From Hyphomicrobiales bacterium (lineage in GTDB: Bacteria > Pseudomonadota > Alphaproteobacteria > Rhizobiales > Rhizobiaceae): 53,463 nt of DNA. Positions within the stretch are counted from its first letter, which is position 1. The number at the start of each line of letters is the position of its first letter. This document shows positions 20,429-31,453 of this stretch, one piece after another. The notes beneath the pieces were generated by a model. That model saw only the letters and a program-made list of their open reading frames with translations, did no database searches and was not told the DNA's origin. Both the position numbers and the translations under genes were made by a program. The stretch spans positions 1-53,463 of the forward strand of contig RXJA01000034.1 of the NCBI GenBank assembly GCA_003963455.1, written 5' to 3'.

Positions 20429-20895
20429 AGTCCGCGTCGCCAGACCAATAGGAGCTGCACCGCTCCAGGGCGCGCGTCTTCCTTGAAACCCGCTTCCTCG
20501 GCCGCTCTGCGCGAGGCGTGGTTCGACTTGCGCATATGAGCGTAGATCACATCGTAACGGCTGGCTTCACAAGCCTTCCTGTACGCGACCCTGCCAATGT
20601 GGCGGCCTTGGCTGGGTTTGTTCAGGTAGATCTGGATGGACGCATGCTCGCCAACCGGCGGCTCGTCGATAAGGTTGATGAAGACGATACCAGCCCGTTG
20701 GCCATGGACCTCGATCCGCCAGGCTTCTCCTCCCTCGCCGCCACCGCGGCCGGTTGTTCCCTTAGCCGGGGCGAGCACGACGTCGCCGGGAACCACAAAT
20801 TCGTTGCTCGGCTTTGGCCGTGCGACCTTGGGCTTGGGAGTGGGACGCTTTGGCCGTCGACGGGCCGCCCCGCTTGCTGCTGGCTTGGCGCTCAT
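20425..20895 (-). CDS. GNAT-like acetyltransferase
   Basis: This is a 156-aa protein. After a Lys/Pro/Arg-rich N-terminal tail (residues 1-35), the C-terminal half shows GNAT features: a Q/R-x-x-G-x-G/A-like acetyl-CoA loop written PSQGRHIGRVAYRKACE, and AHMRKSNHASRRAAEEAGFKE, the usual last helix. It probably transfers an acyl group to an amine; the acceptor might be the RiPP product or serve self-protection, which is inference. The start at 20895 overlaps the upstream stop (ATGA), and its own stop overlaps the next start. Confidence 0.72.
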   Translation of the reverse strand: MSAKPAASGAARRRPKRPTPKPKVARPKPSNEFVVPGDVVLAPAKGTTGRGGGEGGEAWRIEVHGQRAGIVFINLIDEPPVGEHASIQIYLNKPSQGRHIGRVAYRKACEASRYDVIYAHMRKSNHASRRAAEEAGFKEDARPGAVQLLLVWRRGL

Positions 20896-21890
20896 GTCAT
20901 GCGCTCCAGCTGGAGAACAAGCCGATCGGCGGCCGCTGCCCAAAGTTCTGCCGGAAAGAAGCCTGGCGAGTAAGCCACGACGACATCGACCAGCCTGGCA
21001 GCCAGACCTGGCCGGCGAAGCGCCGCCACCATTTCGTCGATCTTCAGCAAGATCTGTTCCAGCGGTGGGTCGAAGCGCTGGGGTCGCGATATCCAGTCCG
21101 TGTCGCCGTCATATCGGTTGTTGAAGTAATCCATGTCGATGTGGAGGACGATCGGCCGATCCGGCAACTCGTCCAGCCAGTCGTTGACATCAGGCGTTAG
21201 GCGATAGCGGCCCGGCCCAGGCGGCTTGTGTGTCGGCGACAGCCTTACTGCGGGCCGGATGCGATCGGGATCCAGCAAATTATCCGGCTGTCCCACCGGC
21301 TCGATCGTGAAGTCCTGCGTCGAACGGGCCTTTGGCGGCTGGCAAAGGTGCCGTACCTCGGCCAGCGGCACTCTATGCAGGATTGGGGTCAGAAAACTGC
21401 CCATCCCGAGGGCGCCACTTTCGATAGCGGCGCGCACGGTTTGCGGTCGCCATAGGTCGCAGGGCAGGCCGGAAATGGCGTCGCGCCACTGAGCCCCGTC
21501 CTCGAAAAGGCGGGGGCTGCCAAGATCCCGATGGTCGTCGACATGCAGGATAAGCAGATGCTCATCGGCTGCTATCTTGGAGTCCTGCAGGCACGCACTC
21601 CAGCTATGCAGCGTCTATGTGTCATAGAGGACGCTCAGGATGCGGCCGGTCCGACGCCGGGCATCAAACATGGTCGGCAAGGTGACCCCGTCGCCCCACC
21701 AGGACAGGCCCTCCTGCAGGCGAGGATCGACGTGTCTTTCCGGGCTGCCCGGCCATGCAAGCGTCAAATGCCAACCGCCGTCCCCGGCGCTCGCGCTCGC
21801 GTCCTTATCGCAGAAGTAATCGCGTAAAAGCGCATGCCGCGCAGCATCGGAGGCTGGCAGGCGATCGAGCGGGACGGTTAGAGGGTTCAC
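20892..21890 (-). pseudogene. UPF0489-like protein interrupted by an in-frame TAG
   Basis: A 333-codon frame starts at GTG 21890, overlapping the radical SAM stop as GTGA, and ends at 20892, overlapping the GNAT start as ATGA. Codon 92 (21617-21615) is TAG. Reading through it gives continuous protein-like sequence, SVLYDT then TLHSWSACLQDSK. The downstream part carries LHVDDHRDLGSP and VLHIDMDYFNNRYDGDTDW, acidic motifs of the UPF0489/arginase-like group. No ATG, GTG or TTG lies between the stop and GTG 21437, and restarting at 21437 would drop the HVDDH motif. The options are a recent nonsense mutation (from CAG or TGG), a sequencing error, or stop readthrough. The matching frame on both sides argues against two separate genes. 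Confidence 0.7.
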
Positions 21891-24028
21891 GCGGCCTCTA
21901 CGATCGGGATTGCCGCCTTCTGCAGAACCTCGGTCAAGGAGCGGCCGGTGTCGGTGAGCGGGCAAGCCAAAAGTGTCGAAAATGCCTGTGCCAGATGCTC
22001 ATCGGTGTCTCTGATCTGGTTGGTCGCACGATTGTGCAAACGCGCCGGCCCACTCTGTCGGACAAATTTCCAAAAGCGACGAAGCTCGACAAACACGAAG
22101 ACGGCGTGCAGGAGGCCCGACGGTGGTCGCAGATCCGCGCGCCAGGGAGAAACAACCCGCATTTCTGTTGGCTTCACCGTCGGCGAAATGCGTTCGAGCA
22201 GATAGAGCTTCTGGTGACGATGTTCATGGATGAGCGAATCCGCCAGATCGTAGGGGTCGATCAGACGCTCCCCTTGCCAGACGGATACGTAGAGGGCGCC
22301 AGGAACGGTATTGTCACTGAAGGAGACGATCTTGTCCGGAGGCGCGAGCGGATCTCGCACGAATTGGATCGCTCGACAGGCCATGCGGATTTCGGCAGCG
22401 AGCGCCGGCCGCCACGCTTCGACGATCTGCAGCGCCTCTTCCACCAGCGCTCGGGCCGGCGCCGCTGCCGCCTCTGGCTCAAAATAAATGGCATCGCCAA
22501 AAGGTTTGCGCAGCCAGGGATCGTCTTTCGCGACCGCTAGTGCAGTCATCTCTACTGTCGAGCGTCCGAGGAGCTCGCAGAGGTATGTCTCATCAGCCAT
22601 CAAGGCTTGTCCGTCCACCGTGTGGATCACCCGGCCTATCGCCTGCGATTCGAGCGCCCTTTGCCAGGCGACGGCTCCCGGCTGCCGGCAGAGCTCGGCA
22701 AGGCGCTCTGGATCCGTCCTGGCAACGTTTGCGATCTGATCGGACGCCTCGACAGCCAGGCCCTTTGCGGCATCAAGAAATTGGCGCTCGAGTGCGGAAC
22801 CTGATGCCAAGCAGAGAAAAGCCATCTCCTCGGATGCGAGTTCAGCAGACTCGTATTTTTCAAAGTCGAAGCTGTTCGGGAGGGTTTCGGCCGGCTTCGC
22901 TGCAGTTTCCAACAGGGCTTGGACGCGTGCACGGATATGCGCCACGAGCGTCTTCATCTCCCCGCAATAGACGGTGGGATTGTCAAAGCCGTTCGCGCCG
23001 TAACGATGTGGCAGAGACCCTCCGCCGCAGATATCGACGATTGCGCATTCCTGGCACGTCACGCTAAGCCCCGGCTTGCTCAGCAGTTGCCTGTGCGCAG
23101 CCAGGTGGTCTGACTTCGCGATCGTTGAAATGGTGGTGTCCGCGAGTGTGCCGCCGATCTTCGTCCCGCCATCCCGGGTCACTTTCAGCACGTCGAGATC
23201 ATGATAGCTGCCATCCGTCTCGATGCTGATAAGGCTGACGTCACCGAGCCCAAAGGCATCGGTCGTAGACGGCAGGCCGGCAACCACGTCGAGCAACGCC
23301 TCAAACGTGCGTACCGACAGATCGGGATACTGGTCAAGCCAGGCATCGAAGGCCCGGCACAGCCAGGCTTCGTAAAGGTCCGGTTGCCCCTCTCGACCTG
23401 GCGGTGGACGCAGGTGATGCGCGTCAGGCAACAGGAAGTCGACCTTGGGGACCGCGTGTGAGGCGAAGAAGGCCAAGAGGTCCTCTGGGGACGTGGTCGG
23501 ATCAATGACTGCTATTACACCGGCGAAGACCTTCGGACGCGCCTTCAGCCTTCCGAGGGCCTCGTGCACACGGCCGAAGCTCGAACGACCTTTCCTGGAA
23601 GTCCGGTGCTTGTCATTGGCATGCTTGGGGCCGTCCAGACTGAGCGAAATGCTGATGTCTGCCGCCTCGAACGCGTCGAGCGCGGCTTGGCTCAACAACA
23701 GGCCGTTTGTCTGAAGTCCGATATCGACCGCGGAGGATGTGGCCGAGCGAATCTGGTTCGCAAAGGCTACGAGCGTGTCAACGCCGGCCAGAAGCGGCTC
23801 GCCGCCGTGGAAAATCACCGTGCAGCGTTTTATCGATTCCTCGGCCAAATAGGTTGCCAGCCTCTCTACAAAAGCCCAACGATCATCGCCCGAGAGCAAT
23901 TTTGGCATCGAACGCCAAGATTGATCGGCATGATGATAGACGTAGCAATAATCACAATCGAGGTTGCAGCGCGAGGCGACCTTAACCAGAAATGAGGTGA
24001 TCCGGGGCGGCGCCTCGCTGACAATCAT
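21887..24028 (-). CDS. Radical SAM/SPASM peptide maturase with C-terminal HEXXH domain (FxsB-like)
   Basis: This is a 713-aa fusion. Residues 1-230 are a radical SAM barrel with C21-x3-C25-x2-C28 (ASRCNLDCDYCYVY) and IFHGGEPLLAG. Residues about 310-365 hold a SPASM segment (CQECAIVDICGGGSLPHRYG then YCGEM). The C-terminal 350 residues contain HEHRH at 601-605, the HEXXH signature of the extension found on some FxsB-type maturases and related to peptide beta-hydroxylases. The family forms cyclophane cross-links in ribosomal peptides; the HEXXH part may hydroxylate or may be inactive. Its ATG overlaps the precursor stop (ATGA), so enzyme and substrate are coupled. Confidence 0.88.
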   Translation of the reverse strand: MIVSEAPPRITSFLVKVASRCNLDCDYCYVYHHADQSWRSMPKLLSGDDRWAFVERLATYLAEESIKRCTVIFHGGEPLLAGVDTLVAFANQIRSATSSAVDIGLQTNGLLLSQAALDAFEAADISISLSLDGPKHANDKHRTSRKGRSSFGRVHEALGRLKARPKVFAGVIAVIDPTTSPEDLLAFFASHAVPKVDFLLPDAHHLRPPPGREGQPDLYEAWLCRAFDAWLDQYPDLSVRTFEALLDVVAGLPSTTDAFGLGDVSLISIETDGSYHDLDVLKVTRDGGTKIGGTLADTTISTIAKSDHLAAHRQLLSKPGLSVTCQECAIVDICGGGSLPHRYGANGFDNPTVYCGEMKTLVAHIRARVQALLETAAKPAETLPNSFDFEKYESAELASEEMAFLCLASGSALERQFLDAAKGLAVEASDQIANVARTDPERLAELCRQPGAVAWQRALESQAIGRVIHTVDGQALMADETYLCELLGRSTVEMTALAVAKDDPWLRKPFGDAIYFEPEAAAAPARALVEEALQIVEAWRPALAAEIRMACRAIQFVRDPLAPPDKIVSFSDNTVPGALYVSVWQGERLIDPYDLADSLIHEHRHQKLYLLERISPTVKPTEMRVVSPWRADLRPPSGLLHAVFVFVELRRFWKFVRQSGPARLHNRATNQIRDTDEHLAQAFSTLLACPLTDTGRSLTEVLQKAAIPIVEAA

Positions 24029-24219
24029 GACCGGCTATGGCGGTGATGCATCCTGTCGTAGCTGGTGATGACCTCGCTCGGCTCGGCCTTGGACAGGACC
24101 CGTCCTTGCAGCCTCTGCAGGACCGGATTGGTCGGACGGCCCTTGAGCAACGCGGCGCGGACGTCCTGGCCTGCAAAGGCCGTCGGTGTCGTAGTCTCTT
24201 GTTGGTTCGGATTCGACAT
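24025..24219 (-). CDS. Probable RiPP precursor peptide
   Basis: This 64-aa peptide lies directly upstream of the radical SAM maturase. It has a hydrophilic leader (MSNPNQQETTTPTAF) and a C-terminal core rich in aromatic/His plus Arg: Y54-D-R56, H58-H-R60 and H61-S-R63. Three-residue spacing of an aromatic or His with a downstream polar residue is the substrate pattern of cyclophane-forming radical SAM enzymes. The assignment rests on this, on the small size and on the ATGA overlap. A GGAG ribosome site lies about 8 bases before the ATG. Which residues are cross-linked is a prediction. Confidence 0.75.
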   Translation of the reverse strand: MSNPNQQETTTPTAFAGQDVRAALLKGRPTNPVLQRLQGRVLSKAEPSEVITSYDRMHHRHSRS

Positions 24220-24654
24220 TTCAGTCTCCAGTTTCTATCATCCAACTATAGCACGCCAATACGCAGGCGCCACCGAATTTTGCTGCGATAGTCAGTTGAC
24301 GGAACTATTGGTCGGCTCGACAACTGTACAATTTCGCGACGACAGGAAGCACGATCGCAAAAGGACAGCGGGCCCACGGGTCTCGTCGAATGAAACGGAG
24401 AAAGCCAAGCCCTTGCCGGCTCGTTACTTGCCACCACGCCGGTTACGATCTAGACACCGGCGGCGATGGTCCCTGCATGGGTGGGCGCACAAAGAGCCGT
24501 CATCGGATCGCCATTGACCCGATGAATTTTCCCGCACCACAACCGCGCTGAACGCGACGGCCGCCACCCATGCAGGGCCAGCCATTCGTCGACCCCCGGA
24601 GGGCGATCAAACAGATCGACGACGACGGAAGTGTATACCGGTTCCGGCCGCCGC
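24220..24654. other. Gap between haemoglobin and RiPP precursor
   Basis: No gene is seen in this 435-bp stretch. It contains the promoter region of the leftward RiPP operon, without an obvious -35/-10 pair, and a 14-bp perfect inverted repeat described separately. Confidence 0.5.
24471..24577. repeat. 14-bp perfect inverted repeat bounding 107 bp
   Basis: CCCTGCATGGGTGG (24471-24484) recurs as its reverse complement at 24564-24577, with 79 bp between. It may be a large hairpin or the ends of a very small mobile or palindromic unit. Nothing inside resembles a gene. Confidence 0.6.
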
Positions 24655-25041
24655 TCAGGCGCGGGTCAGAACTGCGTCACGAGTGGTCTCGACCAGGTCC
24701 ATGAACTCAACAACCTCCGCACGCGGCACGCCGAGTTGGTAGAGCGTGTTCCGGATTTCATGCGTAGTCACGTCGAATTCATAGTCCGTCAAGCCCAGAT
24801 GCTTGTGGGCGCCGAACATGTCCTTGCCGGGGTAGCACTTCGGCCCTCCCGTCGCCTCGATAACAAAGGCGGTGACCATGAATTTGTAACCTGCCTTGTA
24901 CTGGTTTGTGTGGAAAGCCGCGACCTTGGGATTCATATTGTTGATCGTCGCGTTGGTCTGCAGCCGTTCGATCAGGTAGTCGACGGCCGTCGCGATGGCA
25001 TATGCACCGCCAAGCCGCTCATAAAGGGTCTTTTCCGCCAT
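24655..25041 (-). CDS. Group 1 truncated haemoglobin
   Basis: This 128-aa haem protein begins TLYERLGGAYAI, the usual start of TrHb group I, and carries the expected proximal His in GAHKHLGLTDYEFD. Such proteins bind O2 and NO and are linked to NO detoxification. The ATG at 25041 is preceded by a strong GGAGGAG; an in-frame TTG 15 bases upstream lies inside that ribosome site and was rejected. A CRP/FNR-family gene lies 181 bp upstream on the same strand, and the two share a dyad, suggesting direct control. Confidence 0.9.
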   Translation of the reverse strand: MAEKTLYERLGGAYAIATAVDYLIERLQTNATINNMNPKVAAFHTNQYKAGYKFMVTAFVIEATGGPKCYPGKDMFGAHKHLGLTDYEFDVTTHEIRNTLYQLGVPRAEVVEFMDLVETTRDAVLTRA

Positions 25042-25156
25042 AGTGCTCTCCTCCAATAGCGTTGTTCGAAATGCCTCGCCGCAGCATGATGCGGTCCAGC
25101 CGGTGGACGATGTGTTCTAACGTCGAGCATTTAGCCTGGAGCGAAAGTCGGTTGCC

Positions 25157-25170
25157 GTAGCGAGCGCTAC
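25157..25170. promoter_or_regulatory. Dyad GTAGC-N4-GCTAC upstream of haemoglobin
   Basis: GTAGCGAGCGCTAC is a perfect inverted repeat 116 bp upstream of the haemoglobin start codon. A matching dyad, GTAGCGGAGGCTAC, lies upstream of the CRP/FNR gene at 26057. It is a probable operator for that regulator, by position and duplication only. Confidence 0.6.
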
Positions 25171-25222
25171 CGGGGGGCAAGTTTTTCATAGCTGCGATTG
25201 GAGAATGGCTAGCAGGCGCGTG

Positions 25223-25951
25223 TCATTCCAGTGCGGCTAAATCGCGAACGAACAACCGCTTGCCCGTGAGCCGGATTTTGCCGGTGCCACGGAGCCGGGC
25301 CAAGGCGCGGGTGACGCTGACACGGTGTGCCCCTACCAGGAATCCGATCTCTTCATGGGTGAGCGGAAAGGCGATGGTCCATCCACCGGGCGCGCGCGCG
25401 CCGAGTTCCCAGGCGACATTGACCAGAACCTCATAGAGCCGATCTTCGAGATTTGGCTCTGAAAGGGCACCAACCTTTCCGGAGAGTTGTTGAACGCGAC
25501 GAGACAGGTTGCGGATCACCACCAGGCCCACATCGGGATGGTTCATGATCAAGGCCTCAAAAGTCGCTTTGTCGAAACCGCAGGTTAAGGTCGGCTCCAG
25601 GCAAGTGGCGCCCACAGGATAGGCACCTTCTTCCAACAGCACGCTTTCACCAAGCAGATCGCCAGCCTTGCGGATATCCAACGTGACGCTGCGCCCGTCC
25701 TCCGTGATCTTCCATAGCTTCACGGAACCCATCTTGATCAAATAGATGCTGTCGGCACTGTCCCCCTGGCGGAACAGATCTTCGCCGGCGGCGAGTCTCT
25801 TGCGGACCAATTCCTTGGCAACGACGCACAATGCCTCGTCGCCAGCGCCTTCGAACAGCCATATCTGCTCGAAGCAGCGCGGATGGACAGGCGCACCTGG
25901 GCCGGCAAGCTCCATGCAGTGACACACGTCGCTTCCGCATCCCTTGGTCAT
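25223..25951 (-). CDS. CRP/FNR-family transcriptional regulator
   Basis: This 242-aa protein has an N-terminal extension with a Cys cluster (C5, C10, C12, C26), a cyclic-nucleotide-like beta-roll (GEDLFRQGDSADSIYLIKMGSVKLW), a dimerisation helix, and a C-terminal winged helix (FPLTHEEIGFLVGAHRVSVTRALARLR). The N-terminal cysteines are placed like those of FNR proteins that bind an Fe-S cluster, so redox or NO sensing is plausible. The recognition helix has HRVSVTR rather than the FNR-type E-x-x-S-R, fitting a non-FNR operator. ATG 25951 was chosen because a GAGG lies just upstream; ATG 25984 or GTG 26011 are possible. Confidence 0.85.
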   Translation of the reverse strand: MTKGCGSDVCHCMELAGPGAPVHPRCFEQIWLFEGAGDEALCVVAKELVRKRLAAGEDLFRQGDSADSIYLIKMGSVKLWKITEDGRSVTLDIRKAGDLLGESVLLEEGAYPVGATCLEPTLTCGFDKATFEALIMNHPDVGLVVIRNLSRRVQQLSGKVGALSEPNLEDRLYEVLVNVAWELGARAPGGWTIAFPLTHEEIGFLVGAHRVSVTRALARLRGTGKIRLTGKRLFVRDLAALE

Positions 25952-26056
25952 GATCGCCTCAAACAGTATGGCCGAGTCCCCCATGGCAACCGCGGCGCAG
26001 CAAGGGCACACTGGCGCGCCGTTACTTCATCCTGCCAAGAAATCGGAGAGGGTACT

Positions 26057-26070
26057 GTAGCGGAGGCTAC
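26057..26070. promoter_or_regulatory. Dyad GTAGC-N4-GCTAC upstream of the CRP/FNR gene
   Basis: GTAGCGGAGGCTAC matches the dyad in front of the haemoglobin gene and lies about 106 bp before the chosen start codon, consistent with autoregulation. Confidence 0.58.
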
Positions 26071-26257
26071 GAAGGCCGGAATTTGCCCTCGATTTGAAGG
26101 CTGCATGCGGACAAGCAAAGGCCCTAGATTTCCGACAGTCTGAAGAGGGGATATCGAACCGGCGCCGGCCGGGAAAGTGGTGCATTCGCCTGGAGACAAG
26201 AAGTTGTTGGTCAGCACGTTTCGTCTCGCCACTGATGCAACGGTTCCACGGACCTTC

Positions 26258-28213
<1,956 letters not shown>

Positions 28214-28260
28214 TTTGCTCCTTTCGATATTGCGTCTGCCGCCCGACCCGCTCGTCATGA

Positions 28261-30531
28261 TCACCGACCAAGCATGAGATAGAGTTTTGGCAGGAGATCG
28301 GTAAGCCGCTCGACCGATGCGATGGTGATGGCATTCCTTTGGCCGAAGATGCGGCCGAGATAGGAATCGGCGTTGGAATCAAGCCCGACGCAGAATGTGT
28401 TGATGCCGAGCTTGCCTAAGCCCTGTACGGCTCTTTGGGCATCTTCGACCAGGTAACGACGGTCCTCGACATCAATGTCTGATGGCTCACCATCGGTGAC
28501 AACCAGAAGCAGGCGGCGATAACTGCGCTGACCGGCAAGTTCGGCACCGGCATGGCGTATGGCTGCGCCGAGACGGGTTGAAAAACCGCTCTGCAGCCCT
28601 GCTAGGCGCGCCTCCACGAGGGCGTCATAGGGTTGGCTGAAATCCTTGATGCGCGTGTAGCGGACATCCTCGCGCCGGTCCGAGCAGAAGGCCGCCAACG
28701 AGAATGGATCGCCAAGGCCGGACATTGCCTGCGATAGGAGGGCTGCCGCCTGCCGTTCGACATCGAGCACGGTCTGCCTGCCGTCACGAACGCGGTCGCT
28801 CGTCGATTGCGAGACGTCGAGAAGCAGCAGCACGGAAAGATCGCGACTGCGACGTTCGTAGCGGCCATGGATATGTGGGCTAGGCAATTCTCCCATGCGC
28901 CGAGCAATAGAAGCATCTATGCAGGCGTCGATGTCGAGGAATTCACCCTCCGGCTGCCGCCGCAAGCGCTCGGCACGGCTGACGCGCGCCGAGCGGATCA
29001 GTGCCGTCAGCCTGCTGGCGAGGTCGGCGCGTTGTTCGCGCAGGCGGGCCACCCGCTCCTCGGACCCGAGCGTTGCCTGGTATTCCTTGACCGATGTCCA
29101 GCCAGACTGCTCGCGCCCTGTGACGTAGTCGAACTCCGGGTAGCGCGCCACCAGTACGCCGTCGGCCGACTGCTCGCTGACGCGCATCTTGCTGGCGTCA
29201 CCGTCTGGTTTTTGTTCAGGCTCGATCCGGTCGGGTAGCTCTTCATTCTCTTCCTGGCGTATGCGCGCCGTCGACAGGACCTGCTCGGCATCCTCACCTA
29301 GCTGATCGTCATCGCCGAAATCCCAAAGGCCCATATTGTCGTCGCGATAGGGAGGTTGGACGACATAGGTCTTCGGGTCGAATCGCACACGCATCTGGCC
29401 GAGGTCGTTGCCCAGCAGGTCGCCGATGCGACGGCTGATCTTCTGGCTGTGCCACTCGGGCTCGGCGTCATCGAACAGCTTACGGCCCTTCTGTACCCAA
29501 GCGTCGGGATCCTCGTAGGAGGGGTCGGCGAGCGCACGAGCCAGCCGTGCGAGCAAGGCCGGGGCCATCAACGTGGCGGAGGGCCGGATAGTGTGGAATG
29601 GAAGGAACAGCCGCGCCAGGCCGGGTAGCTCGCGCATGGCCAGGCGCTCCACGCGCGCGTCCTCGATCAGCGACACCAAGGCGATCTGCGTCGGTTTAAG
29701 GCCGCCAACCGGAAAGCGCTCGCGAGAAAATTTCAGATGCGCGGCGATGTGGGCGGATGCCGCCCGATAGAGGGTTTCGGCATCATGCGCCGAGAAACCT
29801 GGAAAGGAAGAGGGCAGGCGCACCACGCTGCCATCAAAACCGGCGCGCCGACGGGCCTGCTCTGGCGCATTGGCTGGCGTTTCCCGCAGCGGCGGGTGAT
29901 CGCCCCACAACGCTGTGAGGAAGGGCCGCAGCCGCGCTTCCATTTCGGCGAAGCCGGTCTCGCCACTTGCCCGCTGCAGCCACAGCTTGCCGGCGGGGTC
30001 TTCCAGGTTGAAGAACCGCAAGCGCCGCTTCGCGTTGCCCTCCGCCATCCTGATGCCGATGCGCAGCCAGGATTCCAATCCCTCCAGGTCAAGTTCGGAG
30101 ACAAGCTGCGCCGTTCGCTGGAGGATGGGAGCAAGCGACTCCGGTGCATGGTCCTTGGCGTATTCGACCAGACTGAGCCAGCGGGCAAAGTCCCGCCCTC
30201 CGAACTTGCCCGCTACGGTGATCGCCGTTTCAGGCAGCAGGGCTGCCGCGACACGCCCGGCGCGGATGGCAAGGCCGGAGACCACGCCGGCGAGGTCAAT
30301 CGCGGACTGGGGCGATACCAGCCCGGCGATCTCCGGCGAGAAATGTATATAGGCCTGGGTGACAGCTTCGCCGTAGCCCGCCCCGGAGAGGCGGCGACAG
30401 GCGCGTATCCAGGCTGGGTGCAGATCACCGGGGAACGCCTCGGCCGCCCCTCTCCCCAGCGCGCCCTCATGGGCTGCCTCGCGCCGGTCCGATGCCTCCT
30501 GCGTCCGATCCGCCACGGCGGTCAGATGCAT
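28261..30531 (-). CDS. VWA-domain protein of the CbbO/NorD type (amidase operon copy)
   Basis: This 756-aa protein has a long N-terminal helical region, a middle segment with [14 protein letters not shown] and [18 protein letters not shown], and a C-terminal von Willebrand A domain with the metal-site motif [11 protein letters not shown] and later [13 protein letters not shown]. CbbO/NorD proteins work with a CbbQ/NorQ AAA ATPase to activate or insert metal into enzymes. Here the AAA gene lies just upstream and overlaps by 10 bp. A second, clearly related pair occurs at 47761-50585. The target in this operon is unknown; the adjacent amidase needs no metal. Confidence 0.85.
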   Translation of the reverse strand: MHLTAVADRTQEASDRREAAHEGALGRGAAEAFPGDLHPAWIRACRRLSGAGYGEAVTQAYIHFSPEIAGLVSPQSAIDLAGVVSGLAIRAGRVAAALLPETAITVAGKFGGRDFARWLSLVEYAKDHAPESLAPILQRTAQLVSELDLEGLESWLRIGIRMAEGNAKRRLRFFNLEDPAGKLWLQRASGETGFAEMEARLRPFLTALWGDHPPLRETPANAPEQARRRAGFDGSVVRLPSSFPGFSAHDAETLYRAASAHIAAHLKFSRERFPVGGLKPTQIALVSLIEDARVERLAMRELPGLARLFLPFHTIRPSATLMAPALLARLARALADPSYEDPDAWVQKGRKLFDDAEPEWHSQKISRRIGDLLGNDLGQMRVRFDPKTYVVQPPYRDDNMGLWDFGDDDQLGEDAEQVLSTARIRQEENEELPDRIEPEQKPDGDASKMRVSEQSADGVLVARYPEFDYVTGREQSGWTSVKEYQATLGSEERVARLREQRADLASRLTALIRSARVSRAERLRRQPEGEFLDIDACIDASIARRMGELPSPHIHGRYERRSRDLSVLLLLDVSQSTSDRVRDGRQTVLDVERQAAALLSQAMSGLGDPFSLAAFCSDRREDVRYTRIKDFSQPYDALVEARLAGLQSGFSTRLGAAIRHAGAELAGQRSYRRLLLVVTDGEPSDIDVEDRRYLVEDAQRAVQGLGKLGINTFCVGLDSNADSYLGRIFGQRNAITIASVERLTDLLPKLYLMLGR

Positions 30532-31364
30532 GCCGCGACCGCGGCCTTGAGCGCGTCGCGCATGTCCGGATCATCGGTGATGGGGAGCACCAGGGCAATT
30601 TCGCAGGCTTCTTCGATCGGTATGCCGCGCTTGGCCAGTATGCCGGCATTGATCAGCATGCGCGTCGAGGCACCTTCCTCCAGCCCATGCCCCTTCAGGT
30701 TGCGTGCCCTCTGGGCGATACGCACCAGCGTTGACGCCAGCTTTCGCTCGATGCCGGATTCCGCGGCGACGATCTCTGTCTCCACTGCCTCCGCGGGATA
30801 AGAAAACGCGATGGCTGCGAACCGCTGTTTCGTCGATTCCTTGAGGTCCTTGAGCACACTCTGGTACCCGGGGTTGTAGGAGATGACGAGGTGGAAATCG
30901 GGATGCGCCTTCAACACCTCGTTCTTTTTCTCAAGCGGCAGGATGCGACGGTCGTCTGTCAGTGAATGAATGACAACGGTGGTGTCCTGGCGCGCCTCGA
31001 CGATCTCGTCGAGATAGCAGATCGCTCCAGAGCGCACGGCAAGAGTCAGCGGGCCGTCATGCCAAACGGTACCATCGGCGTCCAGAAGGTAGCGCCCTAC
31101 AAGATCGGAGGCGGTCATATCCTCGTGGCATGAGACGGTGATGAGCGGACGTCCGAGCCGCCAGGCCATGTGTTCGACGAAGCGCGTTTTGCCGCAACCC
31201 GTCGGACCTTTCAACATCACCGGCATGCGCGCGTCGAAAGCCGCCTCGAATTGGGCAACTTCGTTGCCGACAGATCGGTAGTAAGGCTCGGCTATTATGC
31301 GGAAGTCCTTGAGGGCTTCGCCTTGAGCTGCGGGGCCTGCGACAGGTCCCGTTTCTTGGTCCAT
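30522..31364 (-). CDS. CbbQ/NorQ-type MoxR AAA ATPase (amidase operon copy)
   Basis: This 280-aa protein has Walker A GPTGCGKT at residues 53-60, Walker [15 protein letters not shown], and the sensor region [23 protein letters not shown], all typical of the CbbQ/NirQ/NorQ group. These ATPases remodel or activate partner enzymes with a VWA co-protein, which overlaps here by 10 bp. GGAG lies 8 bases before the ATG. A paralogue with many identical segments ([22 protein letters not shown]) is encoded at 47761. It lies between amiE and the VWA gene. Confidence 0.9.
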   Translation of the reverse strand: MDQETGPVAGPAAQGEALKDFRIIAEPYYRSVGNEVAQFEAAFDARMPVMLKGPTGCGKTRFVEHMAWRLGRPLITVSCHEDMTASDLVGRYLLDADGTVWHDGPLTLAVRSGAICYLDEIVEARQDTTVVIHSLTDDRRILPLEKKNEVLKAHPDFHLVISYNPGYQSVLKDLKESTKQRFAAIAFSYPAEAVETEIVAAESGIERKLASTLVRIAQRARNLKGHGLEEGASTRMLINAGILAKRGIPIEEACEIALVLPITDDPDMRDALKAAVAACI

Positions 31365-31405
31365 TTCAGTCTCCAGAATGGATAGTCAAGAGTCGGTCAA
31401 CGTGA

Positions 31406-31435
31406 GGACGCCGCGATCTTGGGTTCGCGGCGTCC
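31406..31435 (-). other. Strong hairpin between amiE and the AAA gene
   Basis: GGACGCCGCGA and TCGCGGCGTCC form a perfect 11-bp stem with an 8-base loop, just after the amiE stop. No T-run follows on the minus strand, so an mRNA-stabilising or attenuating hairpin is more likely than a full terminator. Confidence 0.6.
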
Positions 31436-31453
31436 CGAGGACAGCTTGGTGGC

